Positions 28,825-40,967 of a stretch of 64,000 bases of DNA are shown here, piece by piece. How positions within the stretch are numbered: position 1 is the first letter of the stretch; each line of letters starts with the position of its first letter. The stretch spans positions 107,728 through 171,727 of the forward strand of contig BOKV01000005.1 in assembly GCA_016861165.1 (NCBI GenBank), written 5' to 3'. The notes beneath the pieces are model-generated. The model had not been told where the DNA came from. It saw only the letters and a list, made by a program, of their open reading frames with translations, and did not search any database. A program made the position numbers and the translations under genes. The DNA comes from Alphaproteobacteria bacterium (lineage in GTDB: Bacteria; Pseudomonadota; Alphaproteobacteria; Rhizobiales; Rhizobiaceae).

Positions 28825-29795
28825 GCCGGGTCCGGAACGGCCGGAGCGAATGCCGCCACTTCCCCGCCCGGCAGAAACCGTCCGATGCGCTTGATCTCCC
28901 ATTCGAGCTCGATGCCGGAATGCGCCAGCACCCTGGCGCGCACGGTCTCGCCCAGCGTTTCGAGGTCGTGGGCCGTGGCGTTTTCGGCGTTGATGAGAAA
29001 GTTGCAGTGCATCGGGCTCACCTGGGCGCCGCCGACCCTGGCGCCGCGCATGCCGGCCGCGTCGATCAGCCTCCAGGCCGAGGTTCCCGGCGGGTTCTTG
29101 AAGGTCGAGCCGCCGGTCTTCTCGCGTACCGGCTGCGCCGTTTCGCGGTGGTGCTGCACGGCGTCCATCGCCGCGCGGATGGCGGCCGCCTCGGCCTTTA
29201 CCCCCTCGAACAGGCCGGCGGTGAAGACCAGGCCCTCCGGCGCGCCGCTGTGGCGGTAGCGGTAACCCATCTCGGCATGCGCCAAGGTGAGCCGGCGCCC
29301 GCGCCGGTCGACCGCCTCGACCTCGACGACGCGGCTGGTCGTTTCCGTGCCGTTGGCGCCGGCGTTCATGCGCAGCGCCCCGCCGACCGTGCCGGGAATG
29401 CCATGATAGAATTCCAGCCCGCCGATGCCGCATTCGAGCGCGAAGGCGGCAAGCCGCTTGTCGGGCACGGCGGCGCCGGCGCGGATGCGCGTCCCGCCGA
29501 CCTTTTCGAGCTGGCCGAACCCTCTCGCGGACAGGCGGATCACGACGCCCTCGACGCCACCGTCGCGAACCAGCAGGTTGGAGCCGACACCGATGACGGT
29601 GACGGGTACATCGGCCGGCAACGCCGCCAGGAACGCGGCGAGGTCGTCGACATCGGCCGGCTGGAACAGCAGGTCGGCGGGCCCGCCGACGCGGAACCAG
29701 GTGTAGGGCGCCAGCGGCGCGTCGGCCGTCAGCCTGCCGCGAACGCCGCTGAGCCGCGGCTTCAGATGTTCGAGCAGTTCGGCACCACCGGTCAT
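28821..29795 (-). CDS. murB: UDP-N-acetylenolpyruvoylglucosamine reductase
   Basis: MurB reduces the enolpyruvyl group to make UDP-MurNAc, using FAD and NADPH. The 324 residues have [31 protein letters not shown] (FAD loop), the [21 protein letters not shown] signature and the catalytic serine in [13 protein letters not shown]. The type (short, lacking the extra E. coli loop) fits alphaproteobacteria. The 3' end overlaps vapC tail to tail by four bases. Confidence 0.95.
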   Translation of the reverse strand: MTGGAELLEHLKPRLSGVRGRLTADAPLAPYTWFRVGGPADLLFQPADVDDLAAFLAALPADVPVTVIGVGSNLLVRDGGVEGVVIRLSARGFGQLEKVGGTRIRAGAAVPDKRLAAFALECGIGGLEFYHGIPGTVGGALRMNAGANGTETTSRVVEVEAVDRRGRRLTLAHAEMGYRYRHSGAPEGLVFTAGLFEGVKAEAAAIRAAMDAVQHHRETAQPVREKTGGSTFKNPPGTSAWRLIDAAGMRGARVGGAQVSPMHCNFLINAENATAHDLETLGETVRARVLAHSGIELEWEIKRIGRFLPGGEVAAFAPAVPDPA

Positions 29796-29816
29796 GTCTT
29801 GACTACGTCCATCCGC

Positions 29817-29995
29817 CGCCCCTCATCCGCCCTTCGGGCACCTTCTCCCCGCAGGCGGGGAGAAGGGGTGAACGGCACAGCCCTCTGCTCCCCTCTCCCA
29901 GCGGGCGGACGGCGGCCTCCGCGTCCCCGCGCCCCGCTCGCGGGGAGAGGGTGGCCAGCGAAGCAGGCCGGGTGAGGGGCCGGCGCCCCTCATCC
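29817..29995. repeat. Palindromic repeat element between murC and murB
   Basis: About 180 bases made of hairpins: GCCCTTCGGGC (29829-29839), the near-perfect CCTTCTCCCCGC-AG-GCGGGGAGAAGG (29841-29866), CCCTCTCCC paired with GGGAGAGGG (about 29892 and 29942), and GAGGGGC-CGGC-GCCCCTC (29974-29991). The motif CGCCCCTCATCC bounds it on both sides. It resembles rhizobial intergenic mosaic elements. The murC stop codon lies in its right-hand boundary motif. Confidence 0.75.
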
Positions 29996-31402
29996 CCTGG
30001 TCTCAATGGCGGCCAGTTCGCCGGGCAGGGCATAGGCCCACTGCGTGACGGTGCCGGCGCCGAGGAAGACGACGAAATCGCCCGGCCGCGCCTCCTTGGC
30101 GATGATCGGCGCGATCTCGGCCGGTCCCGACACATAGGTGGCGTGGCGGTGGCCGGCTGCCTTGATGCCGGCGACCAGCGCCTGCGCGTCGATCCCCTCG
30201 ATCGGCGCCTCGCCGGCCGGATAGACCGGCGCCACCAGCACCAAGTCGGCGTCGTTGAAGCAGGTGCAGAAATCATCGAACAGGTCGCGCAGGCGGGTGA
30301 AGCGGTGCGGCTGCTTGACGGCGATCACCCGGCCGGCCGCCGCCTCGCGCGCCGCCTTCAGCACGGCGCGGATCTCGACCGGGTGGTGGCCGTAATCGTC
30401 GAAGATGTCGACGCCGCCCCAGGTCCCCGTGCGCGTGAAGCGCCGCTTAACTCCGCCGAAGGAGGCGAGCCCCTTGCGGATTGCCTCCTCGGCGATCCCC
30501 AGCTCGTGCGCCACCGCGATCGCCGCCGTCGCGTTCGAGACGTTGTGGGCGCCGGGCATCGGCAGCATGAGGCCGTCGATGCGCGTGGTCGCGCCGCTCT
30601 TGCGGTCGCGGATTTCGACGCTGAAGCGGTTCTTCGAGCCGTCGGCGGCAAGGTCGAGAAAGCGCACGTCGGCCTGCGGGTTGGCGCCATAGGTGACGAC
30701 GCGCCGGTCGGTGATGCGTCGCGCCAGCGCCTGCACCTCCGTGTGATCGAGGCACAGCACGCCGAAACCGTAGAAAGGCACGTTCTCCACGAAGCTCGTA
30801 AAGGCCTCGCGCACCTTGTCGAACGAGCCGTAATGATCGAGGTGCTCGGGATCGATATTGGTTACGACGGCGATGTCGGCCGGCAGCTTCAGGAAGGTGC
30901 CGTCCGATTCGTCGGCCTCGACCACCATCCAGTCGCCGGCCCCCATGCGCGCATTGGTGCCGTAGGCGTTGATGATGCCACCATTGATGACGGTCGGGTC
31001 GAGCCCGCCTGCGTCGAGCAGCGCGGCTACCATCGAGGTGGTGGTCGTCTTGCCGTGCGTGCCGCCGATGGCGATGGCCTGGCGGAAGCGCATCAGCTCG
31101 GCCAGCATCTCGGCCCGGCGCACGATCGGCAGGTGGCGCTCGCGCGCCTCGATGCGCTCGGGATTGTCGCTCTTGATGGCGCTGGAGGCGACGACCACCT
31201 CCGCCTCGCCGAGGTTCTCGGCGCGGTGGCCGATGAACACCTCGATGCCCCTGGCGCGCAGCCGGGCAACATTGGCGTTCTCGGCCTGGTCCGATCCCTG
31301 CACGCGGTAGCCGAGATTGTGCAGCACTTCGGCGATGCCGCTCATGCCGATGCCGCCGATCCCGACGAAATGCACGAGACCGATCGATTCAGGCATCTTC
31401 AT
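29990..31402 (-). CDS. murC: UDP-N-acetylmuramate--L-alanine ligase
   Basis: MurC adds L-alanine to UDP-MurNAc. In 470 residues it shows [18 protein letters not shown] (nucleotide binding), the ATP loop [19 protein letters not shown], and [12 protein letters not shown] with [10 protein letters not shown] of the C-terminal domain. The start at 31402 (MKMPESIG) overlaps the end of murG by 14 bases; the ATG two codons later is possible too. The last residues and the stop run into the palindromic element. Confidence 0.95.
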   Translation of the reverse strand: MKMPESIGLVHFVGIGGIGMSGIAEVLHNLGYRVQGSDQAENANVARLRARGIEVFIGHRAENLGEAEVVVASSAIKSDNPERIEARERHLPIVRRAEMLAELMRFRQAIAIGGTHGKTTTTSMVAALLDAGGLDPTVINGGIINAYGTNARMGAGDWMVVEADESDGTFLKLPADIAVVTNIDPEHLDHYGSFDKVREAFTSFVENVPFYGFGVLCLDHTEVQALARRITDRRVVTYGANPQADVRFLDLAADGSKNRFSVEIRDRKSGATTRIDGLMLPMPGAHNVSNATAAIAVAHELGIAEEAIRKGLASFGGVKRRFTRTGTWGGVDIFDDYGHHPVEIRAVLKAAREAAAGRVIAVKQPHRFTRLRDLFDDFCTCFNDADLVLVAPVYPAGEAPIEGIDAQALVAGIKAAGHRHATYVSGPAEIAPIIAKEARPGDFVVFLGAGTVTQWAYALPGELAAIETRG

Positions 31403-32507
31403 CGCTGCTTCCCTTGAAGTCCCTGGCGCTGCCGCCGGCGGCGACATGTTCGACGCAATCGGCGAGCCGCGCCGCCGCGTCCGGTCTGCCGGTCTTTTTT
31501 GCCTTTTCGGCGGCGAGCGCAAGGGCGGCCGGGCCGCCGATAGCCGTCGTCAGCATCTCGGCCAGCCGCTCCGGCGTCAGCGACGGCTGCAGTTCGATGC
31601 GCGCGCCGCCGGCCTGCTCGAGCGCGCGCGCATTCATCACCTGGTCATGGTCGAGGGCATGCGGATAGGGCACCAGGATCGCCGGCCGGCCGATCACCGA
31701 CAGTTCGGCCACGGTGGAGGCGCCGGCACGGCTGATGACAAAATGGGCCGCCGCAATGCGTGCCGCCATGTCGGCGAAGAACGGCGCCACCTCGGCCTCG
31801 ACGCCGATCCCGCCATAGGCGGCCTTGACCGCGGCGGCGTCCTCGGGCCGCGCCTGCTGGACGACCCGCACCAGCGGGCGCATCGCCGCCGACAGGCGGG
31901 CGACGGCGGGCGGCACCGCTTCGGCGAAGAAGCGCGCCCCCTGGCTGCCGCCGAAGACGAGCAGGTTGAACGGCTCGTCGCCGCGCCGCCGCGGATAGGG
32001 CATCTTCGCCGCCTCCAGCATGGCCGGGCGTACCGGATTGCCGGTGACGACGGCGTTGCGGGCGCCGGTTGCCTCGAAGCCCATCGCCACCAGCCGCACC
32101 CAGCGCGCCAGCAGCCGGTTGGCCCGGCCCATCACCGCGTTGGCGTCGTGGATCAGCGTCGGCACGCGGCGGTGGACGGCGGCGAGCAGCGGCGGCACGG
32201 TCGGATAGCCGCCGAAGCCCGCCACCGCTGCCGGCCGCAGCCGGCCGAGCAGGCCGTGCGCCTCGAAATAGCCCGCCCCCAGCGCCATCAGCGCCCCGGC
32301 GGCGGCAATCGGACTGCCCGTCGGGCTCGCCGCCCGCACGATGTGAATCCGCTCGGCCGGGAAATCGCCGGCATAGCGCTCGGCGCGCTGGTCGGTGGCG
32401 AGATGGACGGCGTGGCCGCGCGCCGCCAGTTCGTGCGCCAGCGCCTCCGCCGGGAACAGATGGCCGCCGGTACCGCCGGCCGCCAGCAATATCGTCCGGC
32501 CGGCCAA
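31389..32507 (-). CDS. murG: Lipid II-forming N-acetylglucosaminyltransferase
   Basis: MurG adds GlcNAc to lipid I on the inner face of the membrane. The 372-residue GT28 protein has the N-terminal [16 protein letters not shown] loop, [14 protein letters not shown], the second loop [10 protein letters not shown], and the UDP-GlcNAc site [25 protein letters not shown]. It lies three bases after ftsW and overlaps murC, consistent with one transcript. Confidence 0.95.
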   Translation of the reverse strand: MAGRTILLAAGGTGGHLFPAEALAHELAARGHAVHLATDQRAERYAGDFPAERIHIVRAASPTGSPIAAAGALMALGAGYFEAHGLLGRLRPAAVAGFGGYPTVPPLLAAVHRRVPTLIHDANAVMGRANRLLARWVRLVAMGFEATGARNAVVTGNPVRPAMLEAAKMPYPRRRGDEPFNLLVFGGSQGARFFAEAVPPAVARLSAAMRPLVRVVQQARPEDAAAVKAAYGGIGVEAEVAPFFADMAARIAAAHFVISRAGASTVAELSVIGRPAILVPYPHALDHDQVMNARALEQAGGARIELQPSLTPERLAEMLTTAIGGPAALALAAEKAKKTGRPDAAARLADCVEHVAAGGSARDFKGSSDEDA

Positions 32508-32510
32508 CCC

Positions 32511-33665
32511 TCAGTTCCCCGGCGTGTAGGCGCGCATGGTGAAGCCGTAGGGCAGGTTGCCGCGCGCTTCGGGCCGGCGCCGGGTCAGCGCCATGACGAA
32601 GCCCATGGTGACCGCCATCGAGATCAGCGAGGAGCCGCCATAGGAGATGAACGGCAACGTCATGCCCTTGGCCGGCATCAGCTGCAGGTTGACCATCATG
32701 TTGATCATCGACTGGATGGCGAACAAGGACACCAGCCCGCAGATCGCCAGGCGCACATAGGCGTCGCGCTCGCGCAGCGCGTGGCTGAGGCCGCGCAGCA
32801 CGATGAAGGCGAACAGCGCCACCAGGAGCAGGCAGGCGATAATGCCGAACTCCTCGGCCGCCACCGCCAGCGGGAAGTCGGCGTGGCTGTCGGGGATGAT
32901 GCGCTTGACCGTGCCTTCGCCCGGCCCCTGCCCGAGCCAGCCGCCCGAGATGATCGCCTCGCGCCCGGCCTCGACCTGGAAGTTGTCGCCGTCGCCGGTG
33001 AGGAAGCGGTCGATGCGCCCGGCGACATGGGGAAAGAACGAATAGGCGGTGAGGAGGCCGCCAAGCGCCAGGCCGCCGAGGCCGGCGATCCACAGCCACG
33101 ACATGCCGGCCAGGAAGAACAGCACCCCCCACACGACGGCGATGAGCGCCGTCTGGCCGATGTCGGGCTCGGCCAGCAGCAGCGCCGCGACGATGCCGAA
33201 CAGGATGATGGCAAACAGGTTGCCCGGAATGTCGGGCCGGCGCGAATTCTCGGCAAACAGCCAGGCGGTGACGACGACGAAGGCCGGCTTGACGAATTCG
33301 GACGGCTGCAGCGAGAAGCCGCCGAGCGCGATCCAGCGCCGCGAACCCTTGACCTCGGCGCCGATGAACAGCGTCGCGATGAGCAGCACCACCGAGATCG
33401 CGAACAGGACGATCGCCGCGCGCCTGACCTGGCGTGGGCTCAGCGCCGAGGCGGCGACGAACACCACCATTGCCGGCAGCAGGAATACGGCGTGGCGCTT
33501 GACGAAATGATAGGTGTCGACGCCGATGCGCTCGGCCACCGCGGGGCTGGCGGCGAAGGACAGCAGGAAGCCGCACAGCATCAGGAACAGCACCGAGGCA
33601 AGCAGGAGGCGATCGATGGTCCGCCACCATTCGGCCAGGCTCGATCGGTCAGCGCGGCTTACCAT
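32511..33665 (-). CDS. ftsW: Lipid II polymerase of the divisome, FtsW
   Basis: FtsW is a SEDS glycosyltransferase that builds septal murein with FtsI. The 384 residues form about ten membrane segments; SEDS motifs are GSRRWIALGGFSLQPSEFVK, EPDIGQTAL, DFPLAVAAEEFG and the C-terminal MPAKGMTLPFISYGGSSL. AGGAGG lies five bases before the ATG, one of the strongest ribosome-binding sites in the cluster. murD ends 27 bases upstream. Confidence 0.95.
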   Translation of the reverse strand: MVSRADRSSLAEWWRTIDRLLLASVLFLMLCGFLLSFAASPAVAERIGVDTYHFVKRHAVFLLPAMVVFVAASALSPRQVRRAAIVLFAISVVLLIATLFIGAEVKGSRRWIALGGFSLQPSEFVKPAFVVVTAWLFAENSRRPDIPGNLFAIILFGIVAALLLAEPDIGQTALIAVVWGVLFFLAGMSWLWIAGLGGLALGGLLTAYSFFPHVAGRIDRFLTGDGDNFQVEAGREAIISGGWLGQGPGEGTVKRIIPDSHADFPLAVAAEEFGIIACLLLVALFAFIVLRGLSHALRERDAYVRLAICGLVSLFAIQSMINMMVNLQLMPAKGMTLPFISYGGSSLISMAVTMGFVMALTRRRPEARGNLPYGFTMRAYTPGN

Positions 33666-33692
33666 GACTGCCTCCTGTTTGCGCGGCCCTCG

Positions 33693-35093
33693 TCACGAAG
33701 CCTCCCGCATCGGCGCCACGCCCTTGAGCGCCAGCACGGCGGCACGGAAGGCCTCGCCCCGCTTTTCGAAATTGGCGAACTGGTCGAAGCTGGCGCAGGC
33801 CGGCGACAGCAGCACGACCGGCTCCGGCGCCGGATCGAGCGCCGCGTCGCGCGCCGCATGCGCGGCCGCCGCCTCGACCGTGCCGGAAATCTCGTAGGCC
33901 ACGCGGTCGCCGAGCGTCGCGGCGAATTGCGGCGCCGCCTCGCCGACCAGGTAGGCCTTGGCGATGCGCGGGAAGAAGCGGGCGAGCGGAGCGATGCCGC
34001 CTTCCTTGGCCAGCCCGCCGGCGATCCAGTAGATGCGCGGAAAGCTCGCCAGCGCCATCGCCGCCGCGTCGGCATTGGTCGCCTTGGAATCGTTGACGAA
34101 CAGGACATGGCCGGCGCGGCCGACCTGCTCCATGCGGTGGGCCAATCCCGGGAAGCTGGCAAAGCCCGAGCGGATTTCGGCCGGCGTCAACCCGACCGCC
34201 TCGCAGGCGGCGAGCGCGGCGGCCGCGTTCTGGGCGTTGTGGCGGCCACGCAGCGCCGGCGCGTCGGCGAGGTCGGCGACCGTCTCGACCACCCGGCCGC
34301 GCGCCCACACCAGGTGCCGGCCGTCGAGCCAGACCCCCTCGTCGAGCTTGCCAGTGGTCGAGATCCTGACCACCTTGCGCCCCTTGGCCGCGAGGAAGGC
34401 GGCGATCGAGGCGGTGTAGTCGTCGTCCATGCCGATCACCGCCGTCCGGCTCGCCGCCACCAGCCGCTCCTTGATCGCCGCATAGGCGGCCATGGTGCCG
34501 TGCCGGTCGAGGTGGTCGGGCGTCAGGTTGAGCAGGATGCCGACCGTCGGATCGAGGCTGGGCGCCAGGTCGATCTGGTAGGAGGAGCATTCGACGACGT
34601 GGAAACGCACCGGCGCCGGCGGCTCCAGCGATAATACCGCCGTGCCGATATTGCCGCCCATCTGGGCGTCGCGGCCGGCATGTCTGAGGACATGGGCGAT
34701 CAGCGCCGTCGTCGTCGACTTGCCGTTGGTGCCGGTGATGGCGATGAACGGGCTGCCGGCCGCCCGCGCCCGGCGCTCGCGGCAGAACAGCTCGATGTCG
34801 CCGATGACCGGCACGCCCGCCGCCCGTGCCAGCTCGACGCTCCAGTGCGGCCGCGGATGGGTGAGCGGCACGCCCGGCGCCAGCACCAGCGCGAGATAGC
34901 CGGCCAGCCCCCCAGTCCTGAAATCGCCGACGGGCACGCCTTGCGCGCGCGCGGCCTCGACCCGGTCCGGATTGTCGTCGAAGGCGGTGATCTCGGCGCC
35001 GCCGGCGATCAGCGCGCGCGCCGTCGCCAGGCCGGACCCGCCGAGCCCGAACAGCGCCACCCGCCTGCCTCTTTCGGTCGTGACCGGGATCAA
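33693..35093 (-). CDS. murD: UDP-N-acetylmuramoylalanine--D-glutamate ligase
   Basis: MurD adds D-glutamate. The 466 residues start (M)[20 protein letters not shown] and carry the ATP loop [33 protein letters not shown], and [17 protein letters not shown] of the C-terminal domain. The start codon appears to be TTG at 35093 with GGAAGG just before it; the IPVTT beginning is the family's usual N-terminus, so no upstream ATG is expected. mraY ends seven bases upstream. Confidence 0.94.
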   Translation of the reverse strand: MIPVTTERGRRVALFGLGGSGLATARALIAGGAEITAFDDNPDRVEAARAQGVPVGDFRTGGLAGYLALVLAPGVPLTHPRPHWSVELARAAGVPVIGDIELFCRERRARAAGSPFIAITGTNGKSTTTALIAHVLRHAGRDAQMGGNIGTAVLSLEPPAPVRFHVVECSSYQIDLAPSLDPTVGILLNLTPDHLDRHGTMAAYAAIKERLVAASRTAVIGMDDDYTASIAAFLAAKGRKVVRISTTGKLDEGVWLDGRHLVWARGRVVETVADLADAPALRGRHNAQNAAAALAACEAVGLTPAEIRSGFASFPGLAHRMEQVGRAGHVLFVNDSKATNADAAAMALASFPRIYWIAGGLAKEGGIAPLARFFPRIAKAYLVGEAAPQFAATLGDRVAYEISGTVEAAAAHAARDAALDPAPEPVVLLSPACASFDQFANFEKRGEAFRAAVLALKGVAPMREAS

Positions 35094-35100
35094 GTCCTTC

Positions 35101-36186
35101 CTACCTCAGCTTCAGCGTCGACAGGCCGATCAGCGCCAGCATGACCGAGATGATCCAGAAGCGGATGACGACCTGGCTCTCGGTCCAGCCGATCTTCTCG
35201 TAGTGGTGGTGGATCGGCGCCATCTTGAACACGCGCTTGCCGGTCATCTTGAACGAGGCGACCTGGATGATGACCGACAGCGCCTCCATGACGAACAGGC
35301 CGCCGATGATGGCCAGCACGATCTCGTGCTTCGTCGCCACCGCCGTCGTGCCCAGCATGCCGCCGAGCGCCAGCGAGCCGGTGTCGCCCATGAAGATCGC
35401 CGCCGGCGGCGCGTTGAACCACAGGAAGCCGAGGCCGGCGCCGATCACCGCGCCGCAGATGACGGCGAGCTCGCCGGTGCCGGGCACGAAGTGGATCTGC
35501 AGGTAGTCGGCGAAGATGGCGTTGCCCGACAGATAGGCGATTACGCCGAACGAGCCGGCGGCGATCATCACCGGCACGATCGCCAGGCCGTCCAGGCCGT
35601 CGGTGAGGTTGACCGCGTTGCCAGCGCCGACGATGACCAGCGCGCCGAACACGATGAAGAACCAGCCGAGATTGACCAGCAGGTCCTTGAAGAAGGGGAA
35701 GGCGAGCGAAGAGGTGAATGGCGCCTCGCCGGCGTTGACGATGACGACGCAGGCAAGCCCGGCGATCACGAACTCGATCGCCAGCCGGGCCCGCCCCGGC
35801 AGGCCGCCATGCGTCGCCTTGGTCACCTTGAGGTAGTCGTCGTAGAAGCCGATGGCGCCGAAGCTGAGCGTGACCAGCAGCACGACCCAGACATAGGTGC
35901 TGGTCAGGTTGCCCCAGATCAGGGTCGAGGCGACGACGCCCGACAGGATCATCAGCCCGCCCATGGTCGGCGTGCCGGCCTTGGCGAAATGGCTCTCCGG
36001 CCCGTCGGCGCGGATCGGCTGGCCCTTGCCCTGGCGCACCTTGAGCGAGGCGATGATCACCGGCCCGAACAGGAAGACGAAGAAGGCCGTGGTGATCAGC
36101 GCCCCGCCGGTGCGGAAGGTGATGTAGCGGAACACGTTGAAGATCGGCAATTGGCCGGTCAGTTCCTGCGAGAGATAAAACAGCAT
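35101..36186 (-). CDS. mraY: Phospho-MurNAc-pentapeptide transferase
   Basis: MraY makes lipid I by moving phospho-MurNAc-pentapeptide to undecaprenyl phosphate. The 361-residue protein has about ten membrane segments and the catalytic motifs [22 protein letters not shown] and [12 protein letters not shown], plus [13 protein letters not shown]. The ATG at 36186 is five bases after the murF stop. A longer in-frame extension upstream is only the antisense-free shadow of murF. Confidence 0.96.
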   Translation of the reverse strand: MLFYLSQELTGQLPIFNVFRYITFRTGGALITTAFFVFLFGPVIIASLKVRQGKGQPIRADGPESHFAKAGTPTMGGLMILSGVVASTLIWGNLTSTYVWVVLLVTLSFGAIGFYDDYLKVTKATHGGLPGRARLAIEFVIAGLACVVIVNAGEAPFTSSLAFPFFKDLLVNLGWFFIVFGALVIVGAGNAVNLTDGLDGLAIVPVMIAAGSFGVIAYLSGNAIFADYLQIHFVPGTGELAVICGAVIGAGLGFLWFNAPPAAIFMGDTGSLALGGMLGTTAVATKHEIVLAIIGGLFVMEALSVIIQVASFKMTGKRVFKMAPIHHHYEKIGWTESQVVIRFWIISVMLALIGLSTLKLR

Positions 36187-36191
36187 GGTTC

Positions 36192-37619
36192 CTACCCGAC
36201 CGCTTTCCCGACCGCGGGATATGTCTTCAGCAGGCTCTCGACGAGCGCCGTGAACCGGCTGCCGAGCGAGGCCTTGACCATGACGACGTCGCCCTCGCGC
36301 AGGCTCGCCGCCAGCGGCCGCTCCAGTTCGGCCGCCGAGGCGGCATGGCCGGCCAGCAGCGACGGGTGAAGGATCCTGGCGAGTTCGCCCATCTTCTCGC
36401 CGGCCAGGAACACCCGGTCGATGCCGGCCGTCTCGATCGGCTTCTTCAGCGCCCGGTGCAGCCGGTTCGACGAGCGGCCCAGTTCGAGCATGTCGCCGAG
36501 GACGGCAATGCGCCGGCCCCTGCCCGCCACCGGCGTGGCGGCCAGAACGGCGAGCGCGGCCGCCATCGAGGCCGGATTGGCGTTGTAGCTTTCGTCGATC
36601 AGCACCGCCTCGCCGCCGTCGATGCGCAGGCGGTGGCGCTCTCCCCGCCCCTTTTCCGGGCGGACGCCGGCAAGCGCCAGAGCGCATTTGGCGAGGTCGG
36701 CGCCGAGCGTCGCCGCCGCGCCGAGGACGGCGAGCGAATTGGCGACGAAATGGGTGCCCGGCGCGCCGATGCGGTAGGTGACCGGCTGGCCGGCGATCGA
36801 AGCCTCGACGACCGAGCCCTCGGCAAGCAGCTCCGCCGACTGCAGCCGGAAGTCGGCGCCCTTGCGCGCGCCGAAGGAGCGCAGGTTCTTGACCTTGGCC
36901 CTGGCCGCCAGTTCGCCGAGCAGCCGGAAGCGCCGGTCGTCGCGGTTGATGATCGCGGTGCCGCCGCGTTCCAGCCCGGCGAAGATCTCGGCCTTGGCGC
37001 GGGCGATATCGTCGACGCTGCGGAAGGCGCCCAGATGCGCCGGAGCGACCGCGGTGATGATCGCCACGTGCGGGCGCACCAGCCTGGCGAGCGGGGTGAT
37101 TTCGCCGGCATGGTTCATGCCGATCTCGAAGACGCCATATTCGGCCGACTGCGGCATGCGCGCCAGGCTGAGCGGCACGCCCCAGTGATTGTTGTGCGAG
37201 GCGGCCGAGGCATGGACCTTTCCGCAGGCGGCGAGCGCGGCGCGCAGCATCTCCTTGGTCGAGGTCTTGCCGACGCTGCCGGTGACCGCCACGATCCGGG
37301 CCTGGCTGCGCTGGCGCGCGAGCCGGGCGAGGTTCTCCAGCGCCCCGAGCACGTTGGTGACGACCAGCAGCGGCAATTGCAGATTGCCGAACATCACCAG
37401 TTTTTCCTCGCTGACCACCGCCAGCGCCGCCCCGGCGTGCATCGCCTTGGTGACGAAGTCGTGGCCGTCGAAGCGCTCTCCCCTTATGGCGAAGAAGGCT
37501 TCGCCGCGACCGATCGTGCGGGTGTCGATCGAGATACCGGTCACCCCCTGCGGCAGCCGGCCGACCGGCCGGGCGTGCATGGCCTGGACCATCTCCTCCG
37601 ACGTCCACAGCAGGTTCAT
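36192..37619 (-). CDS. murF: UDP-MurNAc-tripeptide--D-Ala-D-Ala ligase
   Basis: MurF adds the D-Ala-D-Ala made by Ddl. In 475 residues it shows the N-terminal [18 protein letters not shown], the ATP loop [26 protein letters not shown] and [14 protein letters not shown]. Its ATG overlaps the murE stop by four bases, so the two are translated together. Confidence 0.95.
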   Translation of the reverse strand: MNLLWTSEEMVQAMHARPVGRLPQGVTGISIDTRTIGRGEAFFAIRGERFDGHDFVTKAMHAGAALAVVSEEKLVMFGNLQLPLLVVTNVLGALENLARLARQRSQARIVAVTGSVGKTSTKEMLRAALAACGKVHASAASHNNHWGVPLSLARMPQSAEYGVFEIGMNHAGEITPLARLVRPHVAIITAVAPAHLGAFRSVDDIARAKAEIFAGLERGGTAIINRDDRRFRLLGELAARAKVKNLRSFGARKGADFRLQSAELLAEGSVVEASIAGQPVTYRIGAPGTHFVANSLAVLGAAATLGADLAKCALALAGVRPEKGRGERHRLRIDGGEAVLIDESYNANPASMAAALAVLAATPVAGRGRRIAVLGDMLELGRSSNRLHRALKKPIETAGIDRVFLAGEKMGELARILHPSLLAGHAASAAELERPLAASLREGDVVMVKASLGSRFTALVESLLKTYPAVGKAVG

Positions 37620-39091
37620 GCCGTTGCCGCCCTCCCCGCCCCCTCGGCGCCGCCGAGCGCCTGGCGGACGACCGCGTGATCGGAGAAGGGCAAAACCCTG
37701 TCGCCGATGATCTGGCCTTCTTCATGGCCCTTTCCGGCGACAACAAGGCAGTCGCCCTCGCCCAGCATGGCTACCGCCCGCTCGATCGCCTGGCGCCGGT
37801 CGGCGATCTCGATGGCGCCGGGAGCCGCCGCCATGATCGCCGCGCGGATCGCCGCCGGCTGCTCGGAGCGCGGATTGTCGTCGGTGACGATGACGGTATC
37901 GGCGAGCCGGCTCGCCACCTCGCCCATGATCGGCCGCTTGCCGGGGTCGCGGTCGCCGCCGCAGCCGAACACGATGATGAGGCGCCCGGAGGTGAACGGC
38001 CTGAGCGAGCGCAGCACGTTCTCCATGGCCTCGGGCTTGTGGGCGTAGTCGACATAGACCGGCGCACCGGCGGGCGTCGTGCCCACCAGTTCGAGCCGAC
38101 CGGCGGCGCCCCTGAGGCGTTCAAGCGCACCAAAGGCGGCCGCCGGCTCCGTCCCGGTGGCGATTGCGAGCCCGGCTGCGACCAGCCCGTTGGCGATCTG
38201 GAAATCGCCGGCCAGCGGAAACTCGATGCGGTGGAGGTCGGCGCCCATCTGCACCTCGGCGACCTGGCGGAAGCGCTCGTGCTCGACCCGCTTGAGGCAG
38301 ATGAACTGGCCGCCGCGCCCGACCGTCCTCACCGCGCAGCCGGCCTGGCGCGCCGCCGCGATCGCCTTCTGCGACCAGGCGTCGTCGGCGAAGATCACGG
38401 CCGGCTTGCCGCCGCCGAGGAGGTCGCGGAACAGCCGCATCTTGGCCTCGAAATAGGCCTCGACCGTCGGATGATAGTCCATGTGGTCGCGGCCGAGATT
38501 GGTGAAGGCGCCGGCGGCGAGGCGCACGCCGTCGAGCCGATGCTGGTCGAGCCCGTGCGAGGAGGCTTCCATCGCGGCATGGGTGACGCCGGCTCCGGCC
38601 AGTTCGTCGAGCAGTCGATGCAGCTCGATCGGGTCGGGCGTGGTCAGGTTGGCGTAGCGGCTGGTGCCGGGCGCGACCACGCCGGTGGTGCCGATGCTGG
38701 CGGCCGCCCGGCCGCCGCGCTCCCAGATCTGGCGGGTGAAGGCGGCGACCGAGGTCTTGCCGGCGGTGCCGGTCACCGCCACCATGGTCTCCGGCTGGCG
38801 CGGATGGAAGCGGGCGGCCATGCGGGCCAGCGCCGCGCGCGGCTCGGCCGCCTCGATCACCGGGACCGCCAGCCCGGGCGCCACCCTGCCCGGCGCCGCC
38901 AGCACGGCCGCCGCACCCTTGTCGATCGCCTGGGCAACGAAGGCGGCGCCATCGGCCCGCGAACCGGCCAGGGCGGCGAACAGGAAGCCCGGCCGCACCG
39001 AGCGCGAATCGGCACAGATGCCGGTGATCGCGATGCGCGCGGTCGCCGCGTCCAGACTGAATTCCCGGCCCGCCAGTTCGCCCAGCTTCAT
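37616..39091 (-). CDS. murE: UDP-MurNAc-L-Ala-D-Glu--meso-diaminopimelate ligase
   Basis: MurE adds the third amino acid. The 491 residues contain [17 protein letters not shown], the ATP loop [27 protein letters not shown] and [10 protein letters not shown]. The DNPR motif is the known mark of meso-diaminopimelate (not lysine) specificity. The ATG at 39091 (MKLGELAG) is supported by family alignment; the 142 bases between it and ftsI hold no gene. Confidence 0.95.
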   Translation of the reverse strand: MKLGELAGREFSLDAATARIAITGICADSRSVRPGFLFAALAGSRADGAAFVAQAIDKGAAAVLAAPGRVAPGLAVPVIEAAEPRAALARMAARFHPRQPETMVAVTGTAGKTSVAAFTRQIWERGGRAAASIGTTGVVAPGTSRYANLTTPDPIELHRLLDELAGAGVTHAAMEASSHGLDQHRLDGVRLAAGAFTNLGRDHMDYHPTVEAYFEAKMRLFRDLLGGGKPAVIFADDAWSQKAIAAARQAGCAVRTVGRGGQFICLKRVEHERFRQVAEVQMGADLHRIEFPLAGDFQIANGLVAAGLAIATGTEPAAAFGALERLRGAAGRLELVGTTPAGAPVYVDYAHKPEAMENVLRSLRPFTSGRLIIVFGCGGDRDPGKRPIMGEVASRLADTVIVTDDNPRSEQPAAIRAAIMAAAPGAIEIADRRQAIERAVAMLGEGDCLVVAGKGHEEGQIIGDRVLPFSDHAVVRQALGGAEGAGRAATA

Positions 39092-39233
39092 CGGCTGACT
39101 GTCTCCGCCTCGCCGAATCATCGCCCGGCGCGCCTTCCTTGGTACCGCCTGGGGCGCATTCCCACAACTTGGAGGCGCCTCGTCCCGACCCGTCCCTGGC
39201 GTCAAGACGCAACGAATACGGCGAATCTGAGGG

Positions 39234-40967
39234 CTAGCGCGACACCAGCACCGCCGCCTCCGGCACGCCGAACACGGGCAGCACGCCCAGCACCGGCGCC
39301 GAGCGGCGGATGATGTTGGCGACCATCGGCGCCGCATTGAGCCCGGCGGTGGCGCCGCCGACGCCTTTTTCCGGCTTCGGCTCGTCGATGATGACCAGCA
39401 CGACATATTGCGGGTCGTCGACCGGGAAGGCGGCCAGGAACGCATTGAAGCGCTTGTCGGAGGAATAGCGGCCGTTGACCACTTTCTCGGCCGTGCCGGT
39501 CTTGCCGCCGACGCGATAGCCCTCGACTTCGGCCCGCCGGCCGCTGCCCTTCTCGACATTGAGACGCATCAGGTAGCGCAGCTGTTCGCTCGTTTCCGGC
39601 CGCAGCACCTGGACGGCGATGGCGTCGGCCTGCTCGCGCGAGCGGGGAAACAGGGTGGGCTGGATCAGCCGGCCGCCATTGACCAGCACCGCCGTCGCCA
39701 TGGCCGTCTGCAGCGGGGTGGTGGTGACGCCATGCCCGTAGGCCACGGTCACCGAGGTGATCTTCTTCCATTCGGCCGGCTCGACCGGGGCGGCTACCTC
39801 GGGCAGTTCGAAATCCATGCGATCGAGCAGGCCGATGCGGTGGAGGAAGTCGCGGTGACCGTCGATGCCGACCCGGTCGGCAATCGCCGCCGCGCCGATA
39901 TTCGACGAATAGATGAACACCTCGGGCACGTCGAGCGCGCGTTTCTTTCCGCGGAAGTCGTTGATGGTGAAGCCGCCGATACGCAGCGGCCGCGACGCGT
40001 CGAACCGGTCGGTGATATCGACCTTGCCGCTGTCGAGCCCCATCGCGATGGTGAACGCCTTGAAGGTCGAGCCCATCTCGAACAGGCCGGCCGACATCCG
40101 GTTGAGCCGGTCCTTTTTCAGCGCGTCGACCGGCCGGTTGGGATCATAGTCGGGCAGCGAGGCCATGGCGACGATCTCGCCGGTATGGACGTTGAGCACG
40201 ACGGCGCCGGCGGCGATGGCCGCATAGCGCTCCATGCCCTTCTCCAGCTCGTCGCGGACGAAATGCTGGACACGGGCGTCGATCGACAGCCGGATCGGCT
40301 CCAGCGCCTGGTGCAGGGTGAAGCCGGCGCTGCGCAGGTCGCGCAGGCCGCGGTCGTCGATGTACTTTTCCAGTCCGGCGATGCCGACATTGTCGATGTT
40401 GACGTGGCCGACGATGTGGGCGGCGAGGCTGCCCTTGGGATAGAACCGCCGCGTCTCGGAGCGGAAGCCGATGCCGGGGATGCCGAACGCCAGGATCCTC
40501 GCCTGCTGCGACGGGGTGAGCTCGCGCTTGAGCCAGACGAAGCCGGCATTGGAGGTCAGCCGCCGGTAGGACTCCTCGATGTCGAGGTCGGGCAGCACGC
40601 GGGCCAGCATTTCGACCGCCTCGTCGGCATCGACGATGCGGCGCGGCTCGGCATAGAGCGAGGCGGTGTTGATGTCGGTGGCGAGCGTGACCCCGTTGCG
40701 GTCGACAAGGTCGGGACGGCGCGCCGAGGTGGTGTGATCGGCCAGCATCCGTGTTGCCGATCCGCTCGGCTCCAGTACCCCGAAATAGCTCAGCCGCAGC
40801 CCGATCAGGCCGTAGACGAGACCGACCATGACCATGGCCAGCACGATGCGCGAGCGCAGCTGGTGGGCGGCGATCTTGCGCGCGCCTTCAAGGCGCAGAT
40901 GGCTCGCCAGGAAGGTCTCCTCGGCCGGCTCGACTTGCGCCGCCTGGGGGCTGGCGACGGTGCTCAT
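39234..40967 (-). CDS. ftsI: Septal transpeptidase FtsI (PBP3)
   Basis: FtsI cross-links septal murein with FtsW. The 577 residues have a cytoplasmic tail, one membrane helix (about 41-58), a pedestal domain with [13 protein letters not shown], and a transpeptidase domain with all three motifs: STFK (serine nucleophile at 300), SSN (354-356) and KTGT (489-492). The start overlaps the ftsL stop by four bases. Confidence 0.96.
   Translation of the reverse strand: MSTVASPQAAQVEPAEETFLASHLRLEGARKIAAHQLRSRIVLAMVMVGLVYGLIGLRLSYFGVLEPSGSATRMLADHTTSARRPDLVDRNGVTLATDINTASLYAEPRRIVDADEAVEMLARVLPDLDIEESYRRLTSNAGFVWLKRELTPSQQARILAFGIPGIGFRSETRRFYPKGSLAAHIVGHVNIDNVGIAGLEKYIDDRGLRDLRSAGFTLHQALEPIRLSIDARVQHFVRDELEKGMERYAAIAAGAVVLNVHTGEIVAMASLPDYDPNRPVDALKKDRLNRMSAGLFEMGSTFKAFTIAMGLDSGKVDITDRFDASRPLRIGGFTINDFRGKKRALDVPEVFIYSSNIGAAAIADRVGIDGHRDFLHRIGLLDRMDFELPEVAAPVEPAEWKKITSVTVAYGHGVTTTPLQTAMATAVLVNGGRLIQPTLFPRSREQADAIAVQVLRPETSEQLRYLMRLNVEKGSGRRAEVEGYRVGGKTGTAEKVVNGRYSSDKRFNAFLAAFPVDDPQYVVLVIIDEPKPEKGVGGATAGLNAAPMVANIIRRSAPVLGVLPVFGVPEAAVLVSR

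Noticed and set aside
31317..34634. A very long plus-strand open frame (about 1100 codons) opposite murC-murG-ftsW-murD
   Set aside because: It is a high-GC antisense frame, rich in Arg, His and Gly, with no domain or ribosome-binding site; the minus strand encodes four clear enzymes here. Many similar long frames in the window were rejected for the same reason.
36187..37746. A minus-strand frame running into mraY that would extend it to about 880 residues
   Set aside because: The extension is out-of-phase murF sequence; MraY starts at the ATG at 36186 with the family's usual N-terminus.
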